64,000 bases of DNA from Amphiura filiformis (Eukaryota; Echinodermata; Ophiuroidea; Amphilepidida; Amphiuridae): the NCBI RefSeq assembly GCF_039555335.1, contig NC_092640.1, positions 32,667,887 through 32,731,886 on the forward strand, in the 5' to 3' direction. The notes under the pieces are model-generated. The model saw only the letters and a program-made list of their open reading frames with translations, had not been told where the DNA came from and ran no database searches. A program made the position numbers and the translations under genes. Numbering within the stretch: position 1 is the first letter of the stretch; every line of letters starts with the position of its first letter. Below, in pieces: positions 44,365 through 53,985 of the stretch.

Positions 44365-45786
44365 TTATTTTTCTTTGGTATGAGTTCTGATATGCCTTTT
44401 AAGGTCAGATTTCTGACCAAACCATTTCTGACAGTACTCACACTGAAAGTGTTTCTCTTTAGTGTGAGTTCTGGTGTGGGTTACAAGGACATTTCTGTAT
44501 GCAAAACATTTCTGACAGTACTTGCACTGAAACGGTTTCTCTTTGGTATGCGTTTTGATATGATCTTTAAGACTGCACTTCTGACTAAAACATTTCTGAC
44601 AGTACTCACACTGAAAGGGTTTCTCTTTGGTATGAGTTCTGATATGTCTTTTAAGGTCAGATTTATAACTAAAACACTTCTGACAGTACTCACACTGAAA
44701 GAGTTTCTCTTTGGTATGAGTTCCAATATGCCTTTTAAGGTCAGATTTATGAGTAAAATATTTCTGACAGTACTCACACTGAGAGGATTTCTCATCAGAG
44801 TGAATTTTGATGTGATGTGCATATAGGACACTTCTGTTAGCAAAACATTTCTGGCAGTATTCACACTGAAAAGGTATCTCGTTATGAATTCTGATATGAT
44901 TCACAAGGATATGTTTTTTAGCAAAACGTTTCTGACAGTACTCACATTGAAAGGGTTTAGTGTGAGTTCTGATGTGTTGCACAAGCTGATTTCTGTCAGC
45001 AAAATATTTCTGACAGTACTCACACTTAAAGGGTTTTTCTTTGGTATGAGATCTGATATGCCTCTTAAGTTGACAGTTCCGACTAAAACATTTATGACAA
45101 TACTTACACTCAAAAGGTTTCTCTTTAGTGTGAGTTCTGATGTGTCGTGAAAGGACACTTCTGTCAGCAAAACATTTCTGACAGTATTCACATTGGAAAG
45201 GTTTCTCTTTGGTGTGAATTCTGATATGGCTCACAAGGACATTTTTGACAGCAAAACATTTCTGACAGTACTCACACTGAAAGGGTTTTTCTCCAGTATG
45301 AGTTCTGGTGTGCTGCACAAGGTTACCTCTGTCAGCAAAATATTTCTGACAATACTCACACTGAAAGGGTTTCTCTTTGGTATGAGTTCTGATATGCTTT
45401 TTGAGATTTAAGTTCTGACCAAAACATTTCTGACAGTAATCACACTGAAAGGGTTTCTCTTTGGTATGAGTTCTGATATGACTTTTTAGATGACAGTTAT
45501 GACTAAAACATTTCTGACAGTACACGCACTGAAAGGATTTCTCTTTGGTACAAGTTTTCATGCTCACCCTGTCACACTGATAGGGTGCCCCTTTCTTCAA
45601 GCAATTATTAAATTGATACCATAACATCCTGTGGCCATTGAAATGTCTTTGCAGCTCACACACACATTTGCATCTATGGGCTCGTACATATTTAATAAGG
45701 TGTCTGTTCATGTGGGTTTTCAAATTTGTCAAAGATGAATGACTGAGTGTGCAATATGCACAAGTAAATGGTTTCAAGTGTTTCAT
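44365..45786 (-). CDS. C2H2 zinc-finger protein 3 (ZNF-3), 473 aa
   Basis: The first ATG in frame is at 45786 (MKHLKPFTCAYC). The N-terminal module has the usual first finger, but the degenerate second finger is shortened by about nine residues (CKCVCELQRHFNGH). Fourteen fingers follow, with helix cores SHNCHLKSH, GQNLNLKKH, ADRGNLVQH, AVKNVLVSH, ADRSVLSRH, SRNCQLKRH, ADRNQLVQH, AKKHILVNH, ANRSVLYAHH (one extra residue), THKSDLKRH, SYKSDLKRH, SQKCSLKDH, AYRNVLVTH and GQKSDLKRH. One linker is the classical TGEKP; one is cut to TKP and another to NEIP, which would alter finger spacing. The frame stops right after TKEK of the last finger. Probably a nuclear DNA-binding protein; no effector domain seen. 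Confidence 0.87.
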   Translation of the reverse strand: MKHLKPFTCAYCTLSHSSLTNLKTHMNRHLIKYVRAHRCKCVCELQRHFNGHRMLWYQFNNCLKKGAPYQCDRVSMKTCTKEKSFQCVYCQKCFSHNCHLKSHIRTHTKEKPFQCDYCQKCFGQNLNLKKHIRTHTKEKPFQCEYCQKYFADRGNLVQHTRTHTGEKPFQCEYCQKCFAVKNVLVSHIRIHTKEKPFQCEYCQKCFADRSVLSRHIRTHTKEKPFECKYCHKCFSRNCQLKRHIRSHTKEKPFKCEYCQKYFADRNQLVQHIRTHTKPFQCEYCQKRFAKKHILVNHIRIHNEIPFQCEYCQKCFANRSVLYAHHIKIHSDEKSSQCEYCQKYFTHKSDLKRHIGTHTKEKLFQCEYCQKCFSYKSDLKRHIRTHTKEKPFQCEYCQKCFSQKCSLKDHIKTHTKEKPFQCKYCQKCFAYRNVLVTHTRTHTKEKHFQCEYCQKWFGQKSDLKRHIRTHTKEK

Positions 45787-46020
45787 TGCCAATAGTGAAC
45801 TTTACATAAAGCCCTTGCATAAAGCCCAAAATATTCAAATATGTAGATCAATTGACTGTGTTCACTTAAAACCCACCATGAAAGTTAACTCTAGCATAGA
45901 TGTCCTGGAGTGAAGAAGCAAGCAATACAAGACCACAGTCCTCCCTGTCTACTGTCTCAGTGGATCAATATATCTGAAATGTTAAAAAAACATTTGATAC
46001 AAGTTTAGTATACCTCTTCA
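45787..46020 (-). promoter_or_regulatory. ZNF-3 leader with 97-nt candidate exon
   Basis: On the minus strand, ACATTTCAG-type acceptor context is followed by an exon candidate at 45973-45877 and donor GTGGGT at 45876-45871. An acceptor-like TTTATGTAAAG lies before the coding start. Strongly similar to the leaders of ZNF-4 and ZNF-5. Confidence 0.6.
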
Positions 46021-46234
46021 AACCACATATTGATTTTAATACCTTAATCAATTTTCTGTTCTGAATGATCCATGAATTTGATATTATAAATAGCTCATAT
46101 TTATATATTCCATCTGGTGTTAATGACTGTCTATCTTCTGAATTGTTCAGCCTTATTTGGTGACCGCTTGGGGCTTGCTTGACATTGATAAGGGGTATCA
46201 TCTGTGAATACTGGACTTTCAAAAACCACACGCA

Positions 46235-46564
46235 GGATGTGGAAAAAACACTTTATCTCAGATCGACCTGGAACTCTTGGAGAATTTTACTAGGGTACAT
46301 ACTATACTGTGCTGAAATTCAGCAAGATCGGAGCAATGTTTCACCCAGGCAGTAGATTTTCACAAAATCCCTACATTTGTACCTATCGAAGTTTCTTCTG
46401 TGTTATACAGTAAGAAATAGTAAGTAGGAATTTTAAGAAAATCTGTCTGGGCGAAACATGCTTTGATCTAACTGATATTTCAATGCAGTAGTAGTATGTA
46501 CCCCAGTAAAACTCTTCGAGAGTTCCAAGTCAATCCGAGAAAAAAAATGTTTTTTGCCACATCC
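46235..46564. mobile_element. Inverted-repeat MITE inserted in the ZNF-3 upstream region
   Basis: 330 bp, starts GGATGTGGAAAAAACACTTT and ends with an approximate inverse (AATGTTTTTTGCCACATCC). The paralogous site at 53331-53350 reads straight through AACGCACAAGCATTG, so the insertion is bounded by comparison. ACGCA is present on both sides. The two halves pair along most of the length. Confidence 0.85.
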
Positions 46565-47062
46565 TAACGCACAAGCATTGAAGTGAAAATGCAATGCACC
46601 CCTAAACAAGTATAACAGGTTTCATTTTAATACCGTCTTACTCAAAACAAGTGGATTAAATCCATTTTCTTGACTCCAAGTACTGTGTTATATACTTACA
46701 CTTGGAAAAATAATCACTATTTCAAAACTAAACCATTTTGGGGTAAATTTGTTTTTGTAATAGATGCACTATCTAATCTTACACATTATGACACCACATT
46801 AAATCAAATGTGACCTCAAGAAGTAAAGTTACAAGCAATTGAATAGACGAAGGTCAAGTATTAAAATGACAAACTGGCCCATACAAGGCGCAAAAAGATT
46901 TCAGCAAGCGCAACAAAGAGACAACACAGTTTCTTCAATGAAGCTTTATTTAAAGCAGTTTTTATTTAAGTTTTTACTTCTCTGTACTTTTCATAACTTT
47001 CACTTTATTTGTTAGCTCTTTTGTTTCAATTTTCTTTTGTTCCTTCCTTTTTAAATTAAAGG
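46565..47062. other. Duplicated intergenic segment
   Basis: CACAAGCATTGAAGTGAAAA onward matches 53341 and, more loosely, 61405. No gene. Confidence 0.5.
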
Positions 47063-47070
47063 TACGCAAA

Positions 47071-48000
47071 CAGGGACAGACTTAGGTTTCAGTTTTCTAC
47101 TGGCCCTCCGGCCAGTGAAGCAGCGAATCTACTGGCCCTGCAATAAATTTACTGGCCCAACTTTTTCAATATGTTCTACTGCAAAAAGTGCAAATAAAGA
47201 AGCATGTTCCCATGCCCATTATAACCAGGGGGCAGGTGGTGAACACCCCCCCCCCTCGCCAAATGACACATTCACGAGCGTAGCGAGCGAAAAATAGAGG
47301 TTTTCAGTCAAAAAAAAGGTCCGAATTTTAAACAAAAGTCCACTTTTTAAAAATCCTGGTTATGGGCCTGCTGCGTTCCAATGAGACTTTTAAAGTTAGA
47401 GACTACCAATTAGGCCTACCAAACTTGACACATGTTACTTGTGTGTTAACATTATTTTATTCTGTGCCACAATGGACCCTGAATTAAAAGCTTTTTCCAG
47501 GATCTATGGTGCCACTTTAATTCAAGCAAACCTCAACATTTTTAATTGTTTTGTACTGAGCATACTTAATATAGAGAGACAAGTTCAGTCAGTAGTCCTT
47601 CCTTCCAAAAGTTCAGAAAAGAAAAGGTTCAAGTATGCGGTATTTGTGTTATCGCTATCATCATCAGATAGAGCATGAAAGAGCTTGGAAATAGTACGTA
47701 GGCCTACATCGCCGTAAAAGCGGCCGTATATTTCCTTGCTTGCAACGCAAGGATAAGAATAAATAGACAAAAAAATCATTTAATAAAAATACAAATTACA
47801 CACAGGTAGGCCCTACAGGTGACAAGTGGAGCAGAAACTGTGTCCAATTGTGTCCATCACTGAGTATATCTTGCCTCAGTCATATGAGTTATATCAGGAT
47901 CATGCAAAAATCTAGTGGCCCGCCGGGCCAGCATTGTTGGAAGTTTACTGGCCCGAGGCAAAATCAACTGGCCCCGGGCCACTGCTTAAATCCGTCCCTG
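47071..48000. mobile_element. hAT-like non-autonomous element, 930 bp, perfect 8-bp TSD
   Basis: Starts CAGGGACAGACTTAGG and ends TAAATCCGTCCCTG. TACGCAAA is repeated exactly at 47063-47070 and 48001-48008. Subterminal ACTGGCCC repeats cluster at both ends, as transposase-binding repeats do in hAT elements. An internal 79-codon frame (47439-47678) shows no transposase motif. The GCGTAGCGAGCGAAAAAT motif is also inside. Confidence 0.92.
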
Positions 48001-48008
48001 TACGCAAA

Positions 48009-48609
48009 GCCATTTACCACTCTCAAACCAGATGTTTAGTTCATGGAGTTTTGAATAGGTCAGTTTGTCACTATTAAAACTGGACCGTCGTCTAATCAAA
48101 TGCTTGTAGCTTTGCTCCTTGAAATCACATTGGATTCAATGGGGTGTCATAATGTGCCGGATAAGATTAAATCTATTAAAATATCTAACTTTCCCCAATA
48201 TATTTCAGTTTTGAAATTGTGATTATTTTTCCAAGTGTAAGGATACTTTTTTGGAGCAGTATATATAACTGCACTTAAAGCCATATTTTGATATTTGCTG
48301 AACACTGTACGCACATGGTGTTTAGATCGAAGCGTAGGCAAATCACAAGAACCGACGTCAGTCATGTTCAAAGAAGTGGCTCGCATTGTCGACATCATAG
48401 GCACTGGTATAAAACTAGTGATATTCTTTGTACATGTATTGCCTGATCTGATAGTGCCAAAACTAAATGCCCGGGGACATATCTGACAGTGAAAACTAAT
48501 ATTCTGTGGAAAGGAAATACAATTCTATTTCTTGTGCAAATGTTACAATATGGCTTTAAATTCAAAAGGTCAAAAAGATCATCTGATTTTGTTATTTTTT
48601 CTCAAAAGA
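48009..48609. other. Intergenic, no gene recognised
   Basis: No coding region. CACTTAAAGCCATATTTTGA to TTGCTGAACACTG at 48270-48305 resembles 60873-60900, and AATATGGCTTTAAATTCAAA resembles 61319, so the stretch is part of the duplicated unit. Confidence 0.45.
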
Positions 48610-48622
48610 CCCTAAATACCTA

Positions 48623-48795
48623 AATGATGAGATTTCCTATTTCTGGTCCAATAAATCAGTACTCATGGACGTTTCGAAGTCTAGCAGACTTCTTTCTCAA
48701 CCGAAAGTTGTCTGCTAGACTTCGAAATGAGTACTGATTTATTGGACTAGAAATATTTATTTATCAACAACAGTCCTGATGAAAATGTTCAGTAA
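48623..48795. mobile_element. Hairpin insertion with 13-bp direct repeats
   Basis: CCCTAAATACCTA occurs at 48610-48622 and again at 48796-48808, and the paralogous site at about 54553 has only one related string (ACTAAATACCTATTTAGC). Inside, TCCAATAAATCAGTACTCAT and its inverse form a long stem (48644-48747) with GTCTAGCAGACTT in the arms. Confidence 0.75.
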
Positions 48796-48808
48796 CCCTA
48801 AATACCTA

Positions 48809-49198
48809 TATAGCATGGTACACTTTTTCTCAAATTTGCTTGTTTGAGGTACTCTATTACATTCGATCATGAGAGCCAACTTGGGTACACACAGATATTC
48901 GCATCATACATACTATGCAAACACCACATGCTTTACAGCGCAAGCACATCTTTTGAGAATTTTCAAATCATGGTCTTTGGTCGTGTGATTGTGCATGCTC
49001 GGAAGTGAATGCTCTTCTGATTGAGAATTAGATATTTTGCCTATACAATACAACAGTGCGAGTTGTTGCAATAACTGTTGTACATAAGTGAACTCAATAC
49101 ATTCATTTCAAGGAGCAGTTACACAAAAGTGATTGGCCTTTTTAGTTAGCTCCTATAAAAATATGTAGCTGAGAATGCACACACACACCGGACCACAT
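48809..49198. other. Segment duplicated at 54560-54970
   Basis: GAGAGCCAACTTGGGTAC, ACATCTTTTGAGAATTT and GTAGCTGAGAATGCACAC follow in the same order at about 54627, 54702 and 54950. No gene. Confidence 0.6.
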
Positions 49199-49201
49199 TA
49201 T

Positions 49202-49525
49202 CAGCCCCCGGGGGGGGCACTCAACTTAAATTTTGGTAGGGGTGTGTGGCGCAGAGCCAAACTTTGGGAACTAAGAACTGATTTTCGGGCAAAATAGGGG
49301 CTTGAAGAACTGAAATTAGGGCCAAATTATACTAGGCTGTTGAGCTAAAAATTTCTAAATTATTTCCAAATTTGAGCTTAAAGAGCTCCAATTGTCAGAG
49401 TTTGAGGCTCAAAGAACTGGAGCAGATCCAAATGTGGGGCTTAAGGAACTGCCGGATAGCCTCAAAAAGGGACCCTTGACCGCCGCACATACCCGTACCA
49501 CCTTAACATGCGAGTGCCACCCCGG
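49202..49525. mobile_element. Inserted G-rich element with TAT duplication
   Basis: The 54970 paralogue reads CACATTATGAGCCTAC. Here that string is split, with TAT on both sides (49199-49201 and 49526-49528). Ends GGGGGGGGCACTCAACTT and GCGAGTGCCACCCCGG are inverted relative to each other. The AAAGAACTG-type phrases inside repeat several times. Confidence 0.8.
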
Positions 49526-49528
49526 TAT

Positions 49529-50644
49529 GAGCCTACCAGAATTGGATATAAATGGGCAATTTAATTTCAGCAAAAAAGCCTGGTCATTCAACAGGGTCTA
49601 AAGTGTGGCCCTAGATAATAATATTCATTCCAGGGGACAGTCTACCCCCCTCCCTACCTTCTTCCTTGGCTAGAGCCATCTACATTTCTGGAAAAAACCA
49701 ATAAGAAAAAGCAGATCCACCACCATCCCCAAATGGCAGAGATTAATTTTATGGCATCGGTAATGATGCTATGAGCTTAATTAGTTTCATATTTGATCAC
49801 AAAGGTAAGATTTGATCACAACTACCAATACATGGATTGATGACAGATTTAATACAAGGATTACTTCTGAGATTTGATCATAACTGCCAATTTACTATTG
49901 TAGTGCACGTTTAGTAACCATTGGTTACTGCTCTAAGCCTGGGCTCATACACCTGTTCCGAATTTTGATATGCCATAGGCTTTGTTTTGTGATCATTTCG
50001 ATCAGTGGTTCATAACAAAGAAAGCGTGATCCACTTGACCTAGCAACTGTCATAATCTAACGTGCACTATGACAGCAAATAATATGGGTTGATGACAGAT
50101 CACAAGGATTACTTTTCTTTATGACAAGCGGCTGAGTTAGGACAGTTCACCTAGGATGGGTCATTTCCATTAGCATTGGGTACAAGAGTGAACGGAAACT
50201 AACTTTAAATAATTAGACATTCAAATTTAAACTTTAAAGTTTGAACTTTTATTGCAACAAATTGATATGTCCATCATTCAGATAAGATTGTTTTTTATGA
50301 TGTTACAGTTATAGCAATGTATATGAAACAATTTTTTTTACTCTGTCACTATATTATGCTAGTCGTGTTGGATTTGGTTTCACACTTAACTTATTTCTCA
50401 ATAGAATTTCCTCGACAGTGTATTTAAATAAATTGACATGTCCATCATTTTTTTTTACTCTGTTGCTATCTTATGCTACAGTCTTGCTATGTTTTTCTTT
50501 AAATGTATAGATCTCTATGTGGTATCTCTATGTGATACATGTACTGATGAATGGGTAAAAGTAGCTTACATTGTTAAAAAGCTCTGTATGTGAAACACAA
50601 AATAGATCAAAATCAAAGTTTTATATCTCATTAATTAGAAAGAA
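49529..50644. other. Duplicated intergenic segment
   Basis: GGCTAGAGCCATCTACATT and TTATGGCATCGGTAATGATG recur at about 55162 and 55342, and in altered form near 63330-63440. The minisatellite unit of 63.5 kb is present here in one to two copies (49800-49890). No gene. Confidence 0.6.
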
Positions 50645-51095
50645 TTAAGGTCTGTAAGTTGGTATATTTGAAGAGCTCCAAAAAAAATTGCTACACACCA
50701 ATTTTCTCAAAAAAGTCAAAACTATCGAATAGAGCCGTATGTGATGGGTCCAACAACTTTTTTTCTTTAGTTTTTCTGTAGTATGAGTTCTGATATGCCT
50801 TTTAAGATGACAGTTCCAACTAAAACATGACATTACTCGCACTGAGAGGTTTTCTCTTCAGAGTGAGTTCTGATATGCCGTTTAAGATGACAGTTCTGAC
50901 AAAACCATTTCTGTCAGTACTCCCACTGTAAGGGTTTCACTTTGGTACGAGTTCTGATATGGTTCACAGGGACATTTTTCTAGCAAAAAATCAGTACTCA
51001 CACTGAAAGGGTTTCTCTTTAGTGTGGGTTCTGATGTGATGTACAAGGTAATTTCTATCAGCAAAACATTCCTAACAGTAAAATTTATAGGATTT
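50645..51095 (-). pseudogene. Finger remnants downstream of ZNF-4
   Basis: Degenerate fingers in mixed frames: AGTTCTGATATGCCTTTTAA and CAGTACTCACACTGAAAGGG are readable, but cysteines and spacing are lost. The first remnant follows directly on the stop of ZNF-4. Confidence 0.75.
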
Positions 51096-52679
51096 TTATT
51101 TGGTATGAGTTCTGATATAATGCCTCTTGAGATCGCCGTTCTGACTAAAACATTTCTGACAATATTCACACTGAAAGGGTTTCTCTTTGGTATGAGTTCT
51201 GATATGGTTCACAAGGACACTTTTTTGAGCAAAACATTTCTGACAGTACTCACACTGAAAGGGTTTCTCTTTAGTGTGAGTTCTAATGTGGCAATCAAGA
51301 TGACTTCTTATTGTAAAACCTTTCTGACAGTACTCACATTGAAAGGGTTTCTCTTCAGTGTGAGTTCTGATGTGGTGCACAAGGTAACTTCTGTCAGCAA
51401 AATGTTTCTGACAGTACTCGCACTTGTAAGATTTTTCTTTGGTATGAGTTCTGATATGCCTTTTTAGACGAGAGTTAAGACTAAAACATTTCTGACAATA
51501 CTCACACTGAAAGGATTTCTCTTTAGTATGAGTTCTGATATGCCTTGTAAGATCAGAGTTCTGACCAAACCATTTCTGACAGTACTCACACTGAAAAGCT
51601 TTCTCTTCGGTGTGTGTTCTGATGTGGTGCACAAGGTAATTTCTGTCAGCAAAACATTTCTGACAGTACTCACACTTGTAAACTTTTTCTTTGGTATGAG
51701 TTCTGATATGCCTTTTGAGTTTCCAGTTCTGACTAAAACATTTCTGACAGTATTCGCACTGAAAGGGTTTCTCTTTGGTATGAGTTCTGATATGGCTCAC
51801 AAGGACACTTTTTTGAGCAAAACATTTCTGACAATACTCACACTGAAAGGGTTTTTCTTTAGTGTGAGTTCTGATGTGGGAAACAAGATGACTTCTTATT
51901 GTAAAACATTTCTGACAGTACTCACATTGAAATGAGTTCTCTTCAGTGTGAGTCCTGATATGGTGCATAAGGTAATTTCCGTCAGCGAAATGTTTCTGAC
52001 AGTACTCGCACTTGTAAGATTTTTCTTTGGCATGAGTTCTGATATGCCTTTTTAGATGAGCGTTACAACCAAAACATTTCTGACAGTATTCACACTGAAA
52101 GGATTTATCTTTAGTATGAATTCTGATATGCCTTGTAAGATCAGAGTTCTGACCAAAACATTTCTGACAGTACTCACACTGAAAGGCTTTCTTCTCTTCA
52201 GCGTGTGTTCTGGTGTGGTGCACAATGTAAATTCCGTCAGCTAAACATATCTGACAGTACTTGTAGAATATTTCTTTGACATGAGTTCTGATATGCCTTT
52301 TAAGATGAGAGTTACACCTAAAACATTTCTGACAGTACTCACACTGAAAGGACTTCTCTTTGATAAGAGTTCTGACACTGTCAGTTCTGATGTGGTGCAA
52401 AAGGTAACTTTTGTCAGGAAAACATTTCTGACAGGACCCACACTGACATGGTGTCTTTTTGTTCAAGCAGTTATTAAATTGATAAGATATTATGCTGTGG
52501 CTACTGAATTGTCTTAGCAGCGCACTACTTTTTGACATGATTTTCCGACAACACATACATTTGCATATACGGGCTCGTACATATTTAATAAGATGTCTGT
52601 TCATGTGGGTTTTCAAATTTGCCAAAGAATAATGCTCGAGTTGGCAATATGCACAAGTAAATGGTTTCAAACGTTTCAT
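51096..52679 (-). CDS. C2H2 zinc-finger protein 4 (ZNF-4), 527 aa
   Basis: Largest intact copy. The first ATG in frame is at 52679 (MKRLKPFTCAYC). The N-terminal module is followed by sixteen finger units, with helix cores PDKSYLLHH, RCNSHLKRH, ADGIYIVHH (this unit has lost its first Cys), GQNSDLTRH, GCNAHLKRH, ADGNYLMHH, TIRSHLVSH, AQKSVLVSH, SQNWKLKRH, ADRNYLVHH, GQNSDLTRH, SLNSRLKRH, ADRSYLVHH, TIRSHLDCH, AQKSVLVNH and SQNGDLKRH. Units 3-9 and 10-16 are a duplicated block of seven fingers: matching DNA text lies at 51536 and 52124, exactly 588 bases apart. The first unit ends HIRTD instead of H-x3-H. The last finger carries an extra residue (RHYIRTH). The frame stops in the linker (HTK, stop). 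Probably nuclear and DNA-binding; target unknown. Confidence 0.88.
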   Translation of the reverse strand: MKRLKPFTCAYCQLEHYSLANLKTHMNRHLIKYVRARICKCMCCRKIMSKSSALLRQFSSHSIISYQFNNCLNKKTPCQCGSCQKCFPDKSYLLHHIRTDSVRTLIKEKSFQCEYCQKCFRCNSHLKRHIRTHVKEIFYKYCQICLADGIYIVHHTRTHAEEKKAFQCEYCQKCFGQNSDLTRHIRIHTKDKSFQCEYCQKCFGCNAHLKRHIRTHAKEKSYKCEYCQKHFADGNYLMHHIRTHTEENSFQCEYCQKCFTIRSHLVSHIRTHTKEKPFQCEYCQKCFAQKSVLVSHIRTHTKEKPFQCEYCQKCFSQNWKLKRHIRTHTKEKVYKCEYCQKCFADRNYLVHHIRTHTEEKAFQCEYCQKWFGQNSDLTRHIRTHTKEKSFQCEYCQKCFSLNSRLKRHIRTHTKEKSYKCEYCQKHFADRSYLVHHIRTHTEEKPFQCEYCQKGFTIRSHLDCHIRTHTKEKPFQCEYCQKCFAQKSVLVNHIRTHTKEKPFQCEYCQKCFSQNGDLKRHYIRTHTK

Positions 52680-52860
52680 TTCCAATAGTGAACTTTACAT
52701 GAAGCCAAAAATATTCAAATATGTAGATCAAGTGAATGTGTGCACCTTAAACCCACCCTGAAAGTCAACTCTAGCATAGATGTCCTGGAGTGAAGCAGCA
52801 AGCAATACAAGACCACAGTCCTCACTGGCTTTTGTCTCAGTGGATCAATATATCTGAAAT
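52680..52860 (-). promoter_or_regulatory. ZNF-4 leader with 97-nt candidate exon
   Basis: Minus strand: TTGTTTTAACATTTCAG ends at 52854, the exon candidate is 52853-52757, and donor GTGGGT occupies 52756-52751. An acceptor-like ATGTAAAG at 52693-52700 would give a 64-nt intron before the coding exon. Exon sequence is conserved between copies, but no reading frame is open in all of them, so a 5' untranslated exon is the simplest reading. Confidence 0.6.
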
Positions 52861-52913
52861 GTTAAAACAACACATTTGACAAATGGTTAGTATATACCTC
52901 TTCAAACCACATA

Positions 52914-53115
52914 TGTGACCTGCTACCACAAAATCAGCGTAAAGTCACCGCGACTTTGGTGATGTTCTTTATTTGCCGCCACCTGTACAAGCCAGTAGTA
53001 TTATCCTTTGTGAATGGCCCATTGTGCCTCCATTCACAAAGGACATACAGACATACGCTTTAACAGGTGAGTGAACACCAACGCAGTAGCAGGTCGTGGT
53101 AGCAGCTAGGTCACA
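52914..53115. mobile_element. MITE with TA duplication in the ZNF-4 upstream region
   Basis: 202 bp. Starts TGTGACCTGCTACCAC and ends GTGGTAGCAGCTAGGTCACA. The ZNF-3 paralogue reads CAAACCACATATTGATTT without it. TA is present on both sides (52912-52913, 53116-53117), as in Tc1/mariner-type insertion. Confidence 0.88.
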
Positions 53116-53117
53116 TA

Positions 53118-53423
53118 TTGATTTTAATACCTTAATTAATTTTCTGTTCCGAATGATCCATGAATTTGATATTATAAATACTAGTAGCTCATACTTATAT
53201 ATATATATATTCCAGCTGTAAGTAGTATTAATTACTCTCTATGTTTCTGAATTGTTCAGCCTTATTTAGTGACCGCTGGGGGGGCTTGCTTGACATTGAT
53301 AAGGGATATCAGTGAACACTGGACTTTCAAAAACCGAACGCACAAGCATTGAAGTGAAAATGCAACGCAAATGCAATGCACCCCTAAACAGATATGGCAA
53401 GTTTCATTTCAATACCCTAAGGG
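53118..53423. other. Segment duplicated at 46025-46640
   Basis: TGATTTTAATACCTTAAT to GCACCCCTAAACA follows 46025-46230 and 46567-46605 closely, minus the 46235 insertion. No gene. Confidence 0.65.
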
Positions 53424-53520
53424 AGTGTTCATAAATACTTTGTTGGGGGAGGGGACTGGTATAAAGGGAAGGGGGCCAAAAAAGTTTTGGACCTTAAAAG
53501 AGGGAGGACCTTAGTGTACA
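53424..53520. mobile_element. Single end of the GGGACCGTTCATAAATAC family
   Basis: GGGAGTGTTCATAAATACTT followed by G-rich sequence matches the left end of 6470-7689. No right end is found nearby, so it is truncated. Confidence 0.6.
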
Positions 53521-53546
53521 CATATCTATTAATTAATATATCATTA

Positions 53547-53762
53547 GGGATGCACCATTAAACTTGAAGGGGGTTAGGAAGTTGGGGTTGGGGAATTTTA
53601 TTTTTTAATTTCATGCATTTTGCATTTATACACAGTTAGGAGGGGAAGTTTGTTTTTTTTAGTGTTGATGGGGAAATGTTTTTTTTTTGCTCATGTGAGT
53701 GGGGGAAGTTTTTTTTTTTCAAAACTTCCTAACCCCCACCTTGAAGTCTAATGGTACATCCC
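53547..53762. mobile_element. Harbinger-like MITE with TTA duplication
   Basis: 216 bp. GGGATGCACCATTAAACTT and its inverse at the right (TCTAATGGTACATCCC). TTA flanks both sides (53544-53546 and 53763-53765). The same family, inverted, is at 17435-17670. Confidence 0.87.
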
Positions 53763-53765
53763 TTA

Positions 53766-53985
53766 AAGATGATCAGTAACATATGTAACATCTGGGTTGG
53801 TCTAGGAAATACTGACATTTTTATCATAGAATTTTATATCTCTACAAAGTAGACTGCAAACATAATCATGCACCAATCTGATCAAAAACTGGGAAAAATA
53901 CAACTATATCAAGAAATAGTAAACTGCACACTTCAGTTTACTATATTTCTCATTGCAGAATAATTTTGTACACATATAGGCCCAT
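53766..53985 (+). repeat. Single-copy form of the 43361-44060 repeat
   Basis: AAAGATGATCAGTAACATAT to TTTTGTACACATATAGGCCC matches one unit of each array at 43.4-44.06 kb in order, but unexpanded. Confidence 0.85.

Noticed and set aside
44365..45792. Start of ZNF-3 at 45792 (and of ZNF-4 at 52685)
   Set aside because: Those positions are TTG codons. The first ATGs in frame, at 45786 and 52679, match the conserved MKxLKPF start.
49392..49601. 69-codon coding region
   Set aside because: It crosses the right border of an insertion defined by the empty paralogous site, so it cannot be an ancestral gene.
52757..52853. Coding leader exon in the frame reading EASEDCGLVLLAASLQDIYARVDF
   Set aside because: The frame is attractive and copies differ by an in-frame 3-base gap. 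However, it has an upstream in-frame stop, no ATG, and does not join the zinc-finger frame across the proposed donor and acceptor. I keep it as a candidate untranslated exon.
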